This document shows, piece by piece, positions 53,640 to 63,059 of a stretch of DNA of 64,000 bases. The position numbers were made by a program, and so were the translations under genes. Source of the DNA: Prorocentrum cordatum (Eukaryota > Sar > Dinophyceae > Prorocentrales > Prorocentraceae); the NCBI GenBank assembly GCA_963575745.1, contig CAUYUJ010004568.1, forward strand, positions 1 to 64,000, given 5' to 3'. Position 1 is the stretch's first letter; each line of letters opens with the position of its first letter. The notes under the pieces were generated by a model. The model did no database searches, was not told the origin of the DNA, and worked only from the letters and a program-made list of their open reading frames with translations.

Positions 53640-54413
53640 GGCGGCGGCGGTTCACGCACTCCATGGCGGCGAGGTCGGCGACGTTGAGCCGTTGAGCCCG
53701 TCGGCGCCGACGGCCAGCTCGAGCGCCTTCAAGATCACGCGATGCTCGTGCGCCGAGCGCGAGCCAGGGCTGACCCTCGACTCGACCAGCCAGCGCTCGT
53801 GGGAAGCCTGGGTGCCGCCCAGCGCCCGCGCCAGCAGCCCAGCGACCGCGTCGCCCACCGTGGCAGGACCGCGCAGGCGGATGGGCACCTTGGCATCGCG
53901 AACGAGCAGGCGGGCGTCGCCCATGAAGGGAGGGACCTCCTCGGCCCGAGCGCGGGACAGCAATCGCTGCTCGCCCCGCTGGAGGAGCCCCCGCCGGCCG
54001 CGCGCCTGGCGTTCCACGACCGTGCCCGTCTCGAGCTTTGTCACCGCGCAGAACTCGCCGTCGACCGTCACCACCGAGCGCCCCCCGACGTCAAGCGCAG
54101 CTACAGGCAGCGCCACCTCCTGACCGACGGTGTGGCCCTTCCTGGGGACGTCGAGCACCCACGTGCCGCCCGCCCCCCCGAGCCGAGGCGCGGGCGGGGG
54201 CGGCGGCGGCGCCCTGGCCACCAGCACAGCTAGCGGCGCTGGGAGGGCCAAAGGCACCACTGCGGGAGCGATACCCCCGACCCCGCCAGCCGCGGCCGCG
54301 CCAGCGGGCTAAGCCAGCCCGCGCGCCTGCCGATCAACGACAGCCGCCGACGCGCCCCCCGCAAGCAGCGCCACGCGCTCGGCTGGCGTCGGGGCCACGG
54401 CGAAGCGATACAC
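53640..54413 (-). pseudogene. Gag-like module
   Basis: After the candidate poly(T) intron the frame reads VYRFAVAPTPAERVALLAGG, then a stop. It resumes as WVLDVPRKGHTVGQEVALPV, SVVTVDGEFCAVTKLETGTV, ERWLVESRVSPGSRSAHEHR, VILKALELAVGADGLNG and MECVNRRRQPLVEAH. This pattern (WVL..P..GH.VG.EV, then EH..I..ALELA..YD.L, then R.Q) is one I know from dinoflagellate retroelement Gag-like proteins of unknown fold. Basic linker residues (SKEAKANAAPKRAKDKV) occur near 53460 in another frame. Confidence 0.5.
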
Positions 54414-54438
54414 CTGGCCCCAAGCGAACCCCAACGGC

Positions 54439-54469
<31 letters not shown>

Positions 54470-54476
54470 TAAAAGG

Positions 54477-54526
<50 letters not shown>

Positions 54527-54529
54527 GAC
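54414..54529 (-). other. Candidate poly(T) intron in the retroelement
   Basis: On the coding strand GCTGGCCGC|GTCGCCATTT starts a run of about 85 nt of T broken by A and C. It ends CGCTTGGGGCCAG|GTGTATCGC. Removing it joins RVNGRAGR to VYRFAVAPTP in one frame with GT-AG ends. The plus strand shows this as poly(A) at 54438-54522. The alternative is a homopolymer artefact. Confidence 0.4.
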
Positions 54530-54665
54530 GCGGCCAGCGCGCCCGTTGACTCGGCGAACTTCAAGCCGATGATCTTCTGCGCTTTCAGGATCGACCTGCT
54601 CGATGCACATGTCGCAGTCTGGCGAGAGAACCATGTACGAGCGCGTTTCTTTATGTTCGGCGAAG
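54530..54665 (-). pseudogene. Second N-terminal segment of the retroelement
   Basis: Reads FAEHKETRSYMVLSPDCDMC then IEQVDPESAEDHRLEVRR. In related dinoflagellate polyproteins a (Y)(I/V)V(L/T)PD.D(M/V) strand follows directly after the HERLVLA segment, which here is 1.6 kb away at 56288-56383. Confidence 0.5.
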
Positions 54666-54829
54666 ACGGGCGTCATGGGAGGGGGGGGGGGAGGGCGGGG
54701 GGGGGTATGACGTGACGCCCCCCCCCGCCGTGTGGCTCCGGCACCACAGCCGCGCCCGCGCGCACGACGCGACGAGCGACGAGCGACGAGCGACGACGAC
54801 GACGCGAGCAGCATGTAGGTGGCGATCTG

Positions 54830-55130
54830 CCCATTGCGCCTGTGTACACCACAACGCTCGCGTGCACCACACCGCGCGTGCACCACAGCGCCTGCGTTCA
54901 CCGCAACAGCCGTGTGCAACGCACCGCCCGCGTATACCACAATACTTGGGAACACTACAGCGCCGGTGTACATACACCGCAGCAGCCATGTGCAACACAA
55001 CGCCTGTGTACACCACGCTGCTTGCGTGCACCGCAGCGCCTGTGCACGCCACAGCGCCTGTCTACACCACAGCATCCGCGTGCAACGCAGCGCTGGTGTA
55101 CACCACAATGCCTGCGTGCATAGGACAGGT
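54830..55130. repeat. ~22-bp array CACCACAGCGCCTGTGTACA (forward arm)
   Basis: About 13 units of the type GCCTGTGTACACCACAGC with variation. The same unit in reverse complement makes up 55595-55885, so the two arrays are arms of a giant inverted repeat around 465 bp of spacer. Confidence 0.8.
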
Positions 55131-55214
55131 AGGAGCATGTACGTGTGGATCTGCTGCGGACAACTAAAAACCACGCCATGAAAATTCTGATAATCGAATG
55201 CGACGTTTTTCCCT

Positions 55215-55320
55215 CATCCCTCCTCCTCCACCTCCTCCTCCTCCTCCTCCTCTTCCTCCTCCTCCTCCTCCTCCTCCTCCTCCTCCTCCTCTTTTTCCTC
55301 CTCCTCTTTTTTCTCCTTTT
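55215..55320. repeat. (TCC)n/(TTC)n microsatellite
   Basis: About 105 bp of pyrimidine triplets in the spacer of the inverted arrays. Confidence 0.9.
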
Positions 55321-55594
55321 TACCCCCTGTCGTGCGGCTTGGCGTTGCAACGCACGTGCGCATCTCAACGTGCACCGCAAAATGGTCGATTGAATCGTCC
55401 ACATGGTTCTCGGACGGCCAGTTTAGCTGGAGCCTCCTGGTCGACACAAGTGGGACTTAGGGTGATGCGGGCGGACTCGGGGGGACTCGTAGATTCCAGC
55501 GGCGCTCCTTTGTCCATGAGGATTTATTTTCAATTGTTTTCTCTGGAATCCACACGCGCTCCATTTTGTCACAAGAATTTCCTGTGAAATTCAA

Positions 55595-55885
55595 TACACA
55601 GCAATGGTGCTGTGTTGCACACGGCTGATGTGGTGCACACAGGCGCCGTGGCGTACACAGGCACTGCAATGTGCGCAGGCATTGTGGTGTACACTGGTGC
55701 TGTGTTGCGCACGGCTGATGTGGTGCACGGAAGCGCTGTGGTGTACACAGGAGCTGCTGTGCCCGCAGGCACGGTGGCACAAACTGACTGTGTTGCACGC
55801 GGCTGCTGCGGTGTACATCGGCGGTGTGGTGTACACAAGCGCTGTGGTGCACGCGGGCACTGTGATGTACGCAGGGTTTGTGGTG
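55595..55885. repeat. ~22-bp array GTGCTGTGGTGTACACAGGC (reverse arm)
   Basis: Units of GCTGTGGTGTACACAGGC-type sequence are the reverse complement of those at 54830-55130. Confidence 0.8.
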
Positions 55886-56287
55886 CATATCGCCACGTAC
55901 ATGTTCGTGCTACCCGTCCTCCGTCATTCCTAAGCATTCCCAAACGCCGCCGCCGCGAAATGTGACGTCATCGCCCCCCCCCCCAGATGATTGCCGTCAT
56001 CGGCCCGGACTTAAAAACAGGCCCCAGCCGCGTCTGCGCGCACGACGACGATGAGCGACGAGCGACGAACCACGAGCGACGACGACGACGGACGACGACG
56101 ACGACGACGACGACGACGCCTGCGGACCCGATGCGGACACCTACGCGGATCCCAACGCGCACGGCGGCAGTGCCCGGAGCGCACTGGGGGGGGGAGCGTT
56201 ACGTCATAGGGGGAGGGGGGAGCGGGGGCCATGACGCCCGTCATGGCCCAAGCAATAAAGAAAGGGGCTCTACTGGCTGGACGTGAC

Positions 56288-56383
56288 CGAAGCCAGCACG
56301 AGACGCTCGTGCCACAGCTTGCCGTCGGGCCCCGCGTCGTCGTATCTCACATGCGCGAAGCAGCCCGGCTCGAGCGCCGCCAT
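56288..56383 (-). pseudogene. N-terminal exon of the tyrosine-recombinase retroelement
   Basis: Starting at ATG 56383 the frame reads MAALEPGCFAHVRYDDAGPD then GKLWHERLVLAS before a possible GT donor at 56287. This matches the start of dinoflagellate retroelement polyproteins (V.YDD.GP...WHERL(V/I)LA), which I know only from memory. Confidence 0.5.
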
Positions 56384-56649
56384 CAGGCAACGACCACTGA
56401 TAGCTACATGACGCAGTGTCGGTCCCAGTCCGCCCTGGGGGGGGGCCCCAGGGCGCGCCCCCCCGAGAAAAAAAAACAAGGGCTGGAAAACGGAACCGAG
56501 GGGAGGCTGAAGGCGAGGAGGGAGGGGGGGGGGAGGATAACGGGAGGGAACTGGACTCGGGGGAGGACGGGCGGGGGTCGGAAACACTGTGAGGACGAGT
56601 CAACCTGGGAGGGGGAAAGGGTGGCTCTCTCCTACTCGTCATCACCCGT

Positions 56650-57050
56650 CATCGTCACCGCCATTGCCCTCATCCTATCATGATGATCGTCATCGTCATT
56701 CTCCTGATCGAAGTCGTGATCATTGCAATCATCGCGATAATCCTGACTGCCATTGACCCCGCACTGACCGTCCTCGCCCTGATCGTCATCGCCCTGGCCG
56801 CCATCGTCCTCATCATGACCATCATACCCCTGATCGTCATCATCGATATCGTCATCATGCTGATCGACATCCCCGTCGCCGTCGTACTCATCCTAATCGT
56901 CATCGCCGTCATCATCCTCCGCCCCATTTGCCCTCGTCCTCATCACTATTATCATCGTCCTCATCCTCATCATCACCCTCGGTCCTCATCATCACCCTCA
57001 CTCCTCATCTCCAGATCTCCTCATCCTCACCCTCGGTCTCGCAAACCCGC
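56650..57050. repeat. Degenerate (GTCATC)n triplet tract
   Basis: Hexamers such as ATCGTCATC and CTCATCATC run for 400 bp. The apparent highly hydrophobic Ile/Val frame follows from the triplet repeat. Confidence 0.85.
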
Positions 57051-57539
57051 TATGGCGGCCAATATCGCCAGCATTTCAAGCCGATCCCAGCGCGCGGCGA
57101 CGAGGGCACCAACCCGAAGCACACGTCAAAAAACACAAAACCTGATCCTAAGCTCAAGCGGCCGCGGCAACGGCGGGCACCGGTGCAGCGCAATTTACCC
57201 CAGCAGCGGAGCAGAGCGCGTCCAGGCGCGTCCAGGAACAGAGCGCGTACACGCGCCGAGCACATGCAACTTCAGAGAGGGCGGTGGGAGGTGCGATTCA
57301 GGAGGGAGGAGGAGGGGGGGTGCGATTCAGGAGGGAGGAGGAGGGGGGAGGAGGATGAGGAAGAGGAGGAGGGGGGGGGGGGCGGAGGAGGGGGGACGAG
57401 GAACGAATGAGGAGCAGGAGGGGGATTGAGGAAACGGATGAATGAGGGTGGGCCAGGTGAGGGGGGAAGGAGTAAATAGGGTGGAGGAAGGGAGGGTGAG
57501 GTGGCGGACGGAGGGGTGGGGATGGAGGGGGACGGGAGG

Positions 57540-58200
57540 AGGGAGTAACGCGCGGTCGGTCGTCGTGCGCGGCGGCCGGCGGCGGCGGCGGGCCGACGAT
57601 AAAACGGGGCGCGGGCGAAGACGGGGACTGCGAACGACGGCCTGCGCGGCGGATGGCGGGGAGGCGTTGATAATGATCTGAGCGAGCGGGCGCGAGTGGG
57701 GAGCGGCGATACGACGAGTATACTACGCGGCGGCGACGACGGATGACGACCGAAACGCGGCAGTTGCGTCGCTCGACCGGGGCGGACAAAGCGAGCGATA
57801 CGAGACGCGGACGGGACGGGGGCGGGCGAGGCGTCGGGGCCGAGGGCGCCAAACCGGGAGGGCGCGCCGATCGCGCCGAGCGCACGGCGTACGCGCGTGG
57901 TGAACGTGGTCTACTCGTGGCTGTACGCGCGACGCGACGGCGGCGAGTACGCGGGGGTCCGACGCGCGGCGTTCGGTGGACTAACGCGGCGGCGCCGTCG
58001 ACGAGCGAGCGGCGCTAAACGAGGGAAAACGCGCGTACGAACGGGACGATCGCGGGGTCAAACGCGTAAACGTGGCTACCGGCGGGGTGGGGACCTAACG
58101 ACGTCGCGAACCGCGCGGCCGGTGCGTCAGTACTAGACGGAACGGGCGGCGAGGCCCGCGGCGGCGCGCGCGAGAGGGAGGGGGTGGTGAGGTTATGGGG
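57540..58200. other. CpG-dense stretch without recognisable gene
   Basis: The sequence is packed with CGCG, ACGCG and GACG words, more CpG-rich than any neighbour, and contains no long simple repeat until 58215. Frames are open on both strands but Arg/Ala/Gly-rich and unrecognised. Confidence 0.5.
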
Positions 58201-58214
58201 GAGGAGTAGGGGAA

Positions 58215-58286
58215 GTCGGTGGATAGACGGCGACGACGTACGACGACGACGACGACGGCGGCGAGGGCGGCGGCGGCGACGACGAA

Positions 58287-58324
<38 letters not shown>

Positions 58325-58367
58325 GAGGCGGGCGGCTCGCTCGCCATGTGAGGGGCCACGACGCCGC

Positions 58368-58446
<79 letters not shown>

Positions 58447-58712
58447 CACGACGACGACATTAACGACGACGAGGACGGCGGCGGCGGCGACGACGACGAC
58501 GACGCAGATGATCGACTCGACGGGCGCCGCGCACAGCGGCACGCACCGTGGGGTCGGGCCCGCGCGAGCGCCGTGGCGAGGCCGCGCCCCGAGAGCGCTG
58601 CCGTGCAGTGCCGTCGTCGGCGCCGTCGTCGTCGTCGCCGTGGCCGTCGCCGTCGCCGCCGTCGTCGACGTCGTCGTCGCCGTCTCCGCCGTCGCCGCCG
58701 CCGCCGCCGTTG

Positions 58713-58749
<37 letters not shown>

Positions 58750-58810
58750 TGTCGTCGTCGCCGTCTCCGCCGCCGCCGCCGCCGTCGTCGTCGACGACGT
58801 TGTAGCCGTC
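58215..58810. repeat. Fold-back (GAC)n...(GTC)n triplet block
   Basis: About 300 bp of GAC/CGA triplets is followed by about 90 bp of unique sequence and then about 200 bp of GTC/GCC triplets, complementary to the first part. Confidence 0.9.
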
Positions 58811-58814
58811 GCCG

Positions 58815-59447
58815 CCGCCTCAGCGCCTCACAGTCTTGCCCGTCTTGCTAGTCTTGCTGCTGGTGCTGACGGCGCTGTTCTCGCGGTTCAGCGTGCGCTT
58901 CTTGCACGGCTCGTGCTGCGAGCCCTCGAGGCCCTGGGCGCGGGCGAGGGCGGAGGCTCGAGGGCGAGCGACGAGGGAAGGGGGGCGGGGCGAGGAGGCG
59001 GGAGGGGAGACGGGGGGAGGGCCGAGGGGGAGCGAGGGTAGATACACGAGCGAGGAGCGAGAAGGGAGAACGAATGAAGCAGGAAGGAGGAGGGAGGGGC
59101 GACGCTGGAGGACGGGCGAGGTGGCACCCCAGGGACTGCCCCCCCAAGACACCCAAACATACCAACGCGGCCTCGGGGCGCCACCAAGACTCCACCTCCG
59201 CCCTCCCGCCGCGCCCTCCCCCTCCTCCGTCCTGCCTCATCCGCCCTCCCTCATCGCCCCTCGCTCTTCCGCCCCCCCTCATCCCTCCTCGCCCCCCTCC
59301 CCCCGCGCATATCACTTCCCGCCTTGTCCTCCATCCCCCCTCCATCAACGCTCATGCTCGAGCCTCCGTCCTCCGTCATCCTCCCACCTCCCTCCTCATC
59401 ATTCCTCACCCCTCCTCCCCCACGCATCCCCCTCCTCCTCCTCATTA
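58815..59447. other. Unassigned stretch, possible minus-strand exon at 58820-58950
   Basis: A minus-strand frame ends QGLEGSQHEPCKKRTLNREN then SAVSTSSKTSKTGKTVRR; composition is balanced but no family is known. The rest is GGA-rich or CCT-rich low-complexity sequence. Confidence 0.25.
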
Positions 59448-60094
59448 TCAATGTCCCCGCGGCGCCTGCTCGGGGTCGATGCCGAGACTGCTGATCGAGC
59501 TCGGGCCCTTCTGGATGACGGCGTCGGTGTGCTCCTTCATGATGGTGTCGATGCTGCCGTTCACCCACTCCTGGACCTGCTCCTTGAGCATCTGGATCAT
59601 GGCATCGCTGGGGCCCTGACCGCACTGGAAGACGCGCTTGAAGCTGTGGACGCCGTCATGGTCGTTCAAGATGCTGTGGATGTCGTTGCGCACGTTCATC
59701 ACTGATACGATCCGATCCCTGTCCAACATCGTGCGCATGTTGGAGATCTTCGCCAAGTCCCACTTCCCCTCGTCCCCGCAACGGAAGAAGGCGCCCTCGT
59801 TGTCGTACTGCGAGAAGACCGCGTGGCAGCTGCGGTCGATCCACCAGCCGCCGTAGTAGAAGCCCCTTGTCGCACTTGCGCCCGCCCGCGGTGCCGCACA
59901 AGACCGTGTACAGCCACTGGTGCAGCACATCCCTGGTCGGGACCTGGATCTCACCCTTCGCGCCAGAGCCGCCGTCCAGATCATCGCGGGTCCAATGAGG
60001 CCCGCGCACCACGATCGAGCCAAAGTCGGTGGGCGAGGCAACCGAGAGAAGGCACGCGTCCTCGAGCTCCTCACGGGAGGCAAGGGCGAATGCC
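59448..60094 (-). CDS. MIB/HERC2-domain protein, C-terminal exon, with a 1-base frameshift
   Basis: The minus strand reads LEDACLLSVASPTDFGSI, then VVRGPHWTRDDLDGG, the pattern of the MIB/HERC2 domain (VVRGPDW.W.DQDGG) known from ubiquitin ligases, then RDVLHQWLYTVLCGTAGGRK. At 59860 a run of four G (GACAAGGGGCTTC) shifts the frame by one; with three G the protein would continue KCDKGFYYGGWWIDRSCHAV. After the shift: FSQYDNEGAFFRCGDEGKWD, MLDRDRIVSVMNVRNDIHSI, MIQMLKEQVQEWVNGSID, to a stop at 59448. Balanced composition across the shift suggests a real gene with a sequencing error or a recent mutation. Function beyond the MIB-like domain is unknown. An acceptor near 60094 (GAGCAG|CGGC) is tentative. 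Confidence 0.55.
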
Positions 60095-60820
60095 GCTGCT
60101 CCTCATCCCAACCACCATCCTCCATCATGCCGCCAACCCTCCTCACCACCAACTCCTGCCTCCCCCGACTACACAGCCTCAGCACCCCCCGTTGTCCCCA
60201 TAGCCCGCCCCGTCACACCCCCCATCCACCCTCCTCCATCCTACCACCCGCCCTCCACCGCCCCCTCCTCCCGCATCCCCCCAACCGCTCCATCCTCCCT
60301 CGCCCCCCGCCCCTGATCCCTCCCCCTCCGCTCATTCCCCCCACCCCCTCGCCGCCCCGCCACGCCCCCTCCGCGGGGACGGCGCCCCTGAGATCCAACG
60401 GGCAACGCCTGATAGATCCAAGAGCGGTGGGTTTACCAGGCGACTCCCCCGTGGTCCTGGACGCTCATGGAGCTCTTGTACTCTACGAGAGAGCCCTTGG
60501 AAGAAAACATATCTGCTGGCTGATCGAAGTCTCAGCCTCCAGCCTAAATGCTTACGGGCCAGGGGTGGATGGGTGGGCGCAGGAACTGGCACGGAGAATG
60601 TCGCGCCGCTGGCGGGGGATCTAAATCCCCGCAGTCCCGTGGCGGGGGTCGGAGGTAGCCTGAAACGGTTCATCAACACTCGCCCTAGCTTCCCCGTCGG
60701 CGTGGTAATTACAACTCCCCCGAGCCCCCGACCTCCGCGATCTGGGCCTGGACGGCACGCCCCCCACCCCCCTCAGCCTCCTCCTCACCCGCGTGGCCCG
60801 CCACGTCGTCACACCCAACT
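60095..60820. other. Unassigned CT-rich stretch
   Basis: The stretch is CCTCC/CCCC-rich to 60360, then mixed unique sequence. I see no gene. Confidence 0.4.
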
Positions 60821-60829
60821 CGTCATCAT

Positions 60830-61075
60830 CAAAAAAAAAAAAACCCAAAACAAAAAACAAAAATCCACAAAATCAACAAAAACTCAAAAAAAAGCAAACA
60901 CAAATATCACAAACCACAACAAAACACAACAGAATCACACAGGATCAAACACAATCAAGAACAAGACAAAATCAACAAACAAAATGCAACAAAAAAACAA
61001 CAAAAAAACAAAAGCGTAGGAGGGCGACAAACAAAAAAAAATCAAAAATCAAAAACACAAAATCAACAATAGCAC
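60830..61075. repeat. A-rich (CAAAA)n-like tract
   Basis: About 245 bp of A broken mainly by C and T (CAAAAATC, CAACAAAAA). It has almost no G and yields a Lys/Asn/Thr frame that is not a gene. Confidence 0.85.
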
Positions 61076-61099
61076 CCTGCTATCTCTGCCCTGTGGCCC

Positions 61100-61600
61100 T
61101 CCACCTATGCCTTCCGTGCCAGAGACCGCCGCGAAGGCAGTTGGCCCCTCCGCTTCAGTATACCAAGCACTGCCCGACTCCCATGACAGGCCGCCCGCCT
61201 CGGGGGTCGTTTCAGGACGAGCTGGCGAGAATGAACAACATCGAGCCCGCCCAGGGCGCGATGGGCAATGGAGGGCCACGCGCCGCGGCAACCGATCGAG
61301 CTCTCACCAAAACCACACCGAGGCGCGAGCGGAGCACCATATGGAAACCCGCTCCGCCATATCTAGCGACGGATGCACCCGACATCTGTTTTCTGACGCT
61401 GCACGCGGAGGGCAAATCAGGTATCAGAGAAGAAGCCCCCCAGTCGGGGGGGGGGATATTAACCCAGCACAAGCTGGGAAAAAAAAATGTCGTGCCGCTG
61501 GCGCTGGTGGCGGCTGCGATGACCAGGGTTACGCCCGCCCTAGCCACCTCCAGCCTGGCGCCTGAACGGTCCAAGAACAGCTTCTCCCCTTAATGTGTCC
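61100..61600. other. Unassigned stretch
   Basis: A minus-strand frame (61574-61212) reads GVTLVIAAATSASGTTFFFP and is less biased than its surroundings. It could be a remnant of a transposase-type protein, but I cannot place it in a family. Confidence 0.25.
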
Positions 61601-61628
61601 CCAATCCTGCCCCCCGTCCCCCTTGGGT

Positions 61629-61955
61629 TCAAGCGCCGTCGAAAAGGCCAGAGATTGGGCACGCAGTGCGGTGCAACTCGTGGTGCGCCAGCCACTGGAT
61701 CCAGGCGCGGCGCATCGCCGCCTTCAGGGCCGCGAACGAGTCGCCGCCGTGGTCCGACCAGTTCTCGTGGTTGCGGGTGTAGTCCATGACCTGGAAGTGC
61801 CACCCGCCCCGCGTGTTGCTCCGCCACGCGTGGCTGTCGGGCGGCAGGAAGGCTTTCGCTTCCGATTGTGGAAGATCATTGTCAGCAGTAGGGTACTTCT
61901 TCGGAAACTTCCGCCCGTACAACGGGTGCTTCTTGGAGGCCGTGCTCGCGGGGGG
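61629..61955 (-). CDS. C-terminal exon of an unidentified dinoflagellate-type protein
   Basis: The frame reads STASKKHPLYGRKFPKKYPT, AFLPPDSHAWRSNTRGGWHF, DSFAALKAAMRRAWIQWLAH and CPISGLFDGA, ending at a stop at 61629. The pattern PP.S..WRS.TRG.W followed 25-30 residues later by AL....W..W and CPI..LF is one I recall from many dinoflagellate predicted proteins of unknown function; the WR...G.W...A....W spacing is loosely AP2-like. The 5' boundary near 61955 is a guess. It lies on the same strand as the MIB/HERC2-type exon 1.5 kb downstream. Confidence 0.45.
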   Translation of the reverse strand, partial: PPASTASKKHPLYGRKFPKKYPTADNDLPQSEAKAFLPPDSHAWRSNTRGGWHFQVMDYTRNHENWSDHGGDSFAALKAAMRRAWIQWLAHHELHRTACPISGLFDGA

Positions 61956-61999
61956 GGCGCCGAGAGTCTTGGCCTCTGGGGGAGGCGCCCCCGACGGCC

Positions 62000-63055
62000 C
62001 CTGAACTCATCGGGGGCCCCCTTCGGGGCCTTGCCTACATGGGCCCATCATGGGCCGTGCCCCCCTTGGCCCCCTCAGGGGGCCCTGGGCCCCTGGGGGG
62101 GGGGGGGGGGCAGAACGGTGATGGCACTCCTATATGCGGCAGGATAGACGCCGCCCGAAAGTTACTGGGAGCCGAAGCCACGAGAACCCCGAAGACAAAC
62201 GAAAGCCAACCACGCGCGAACTACGGCCCCACGCGGGAGACCGCTATTGAAACCACACAGGGGTTCTAACATCGCACGGCGCCAAGTAGGGCCGCAGCAA
62301 AGCTGGCACCGACCCCCTGGAACGCAGAACACATGCGAGAACTGATACCAGACGCAGGCCAAACGCATCGGACCTCTGGGACTACATGCGCCCAACGGCG
62401 GGCGGAATCAAACGGGCAATGCGCGCAGAAAAGAACGCCGAAAGCGACGGGGGCCGATCGCGCCCCGACGGCAGACGACAACCGACAATGCAATATTGCA
62501 GAGGGAGCAATACTGCAAGCCACAGACGGTGGCCGAGGCCCCACGGCAAGCGAACCCACGCGAAGTAGCTGAGACCAACCACATCTCGAACGCAGGCGGA
62601 GAAACGCAAATAAACCATGCGCCGACCGAACGCCGACAACCGACAGATGCGGATGCACAACGAACGAGGGCGGAACGCAAACGCACGCCGAGCAGGAATG
62701 CGCGCCGAGGCACGGGGGCGCGACGCGCGACAGAAGCGAAATGGCCGACGACGCGCACAAGACGACGCGAACGCCGCGAACTCCAGAAACCAGAAAACAA
62801 AAATACCACAGGGCGCATCGTAGCCAACGCCGCTCGGGCTCGAGACTCGCCCGAGTGCCGCGCACACACGAGCGAGCAACACAAACGACAGACTGACAGG
62901 CATGAACCGAGCGCCGCAAAAAAAAACAACAACAAACAACAAAACACCTAGACAACGCGGCATCTGAAAGCCCGAGAGGGGCGAACGCGACTGGATTCTG
63001 ACAAGCGCGAGCCCAGCAACTGCCGCAGCAACAAACGCGAGACCAACCGCCAGCT
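62000..63055. other. Unassigned stretch with unusual composition
   Basis: The plus strand is poor in T and rich in A, C and G (ACGCCGAAAGCG, GCGCCGAGG), so many frames are open on both strands. A (CAA)-like piece lies at 62915-62945. I see no recognisable protein in any frame. Confidence 0.4.
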
Positions 63056-63059
63056 ACAA

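Larger units (their letters stand above)
54668..56270. repeat. 1.6-kb repeat-filled interruption of the retroelement
   Basis: The block lies between HERLVLASV (ending about 56288) and FAEHKETRSYMVL (starting about 54660). It contains TGACGT-family copies at both ends in opposite orientation (54668-54740; 55925-56030 and 56185-56265), CGACGAGCGACGA tracts, two inverted 22-bp arrays and a (TCC)n tract. It behaves as a large intron or nested insertion; the exact splice or insertion points are not resolved. Confidence 0.5.
49010..56383 (-). mobile_element. Decayed tyrosine-recombinase (DIRS-like) retroelement
   Basis: In minus-strand order: an N-terminal module (MAALEPGCFAHVRYDDAGPD at 56383), a 1.6-kb repeat-filled interruption, PDCDMCIEQVDPESAED (about 54610), a Gag-like module (54260-53640), reverse transcriptase (52900-52150), RNase H (51800-51290), tyrosine recombinase (50980-50130), a cytosine-methyltransferase-like module (49955-49640) and a Cys-rich end (49650-49270). 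RT, RNase H and recombinase in this order fit DIRS-like elements. The separate flanking modules match polyproteins I know from dinoflagellate genomes. Frames change many times, so it is not functional. Terminal repeats could not be located by eye. Confidence 0.7.

Noticed and set aside
56384-56415. Possible SL relic just upstream of the retroelement ATG (GTAGCTATCAGTGG)
   Set aside because: Only scattered bases match, and the diagnostic GGCTCAAG end is absent.
56680-57050. A highly hydrophobic Ile/Val/Leu frame resembling a membrane protein
   Set aside because: It arises from a degenerate GTC/ATC triplet repeat; shifting the frame gives Ser- or His-only protein of the same length.
61212-61574. 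Transposase-like protein (VTLVIAAATSASG)
   Set aside because: The short similarity is only suggestive. No catalytic residues or second motif could be placed, so it was left as unassigned.
62266-62955. Overlapping 150-230-residue frames on both strands
   Set aside because: The plus strand is poor in T, which removes stops in many frames at once; none has recognisable motifs.
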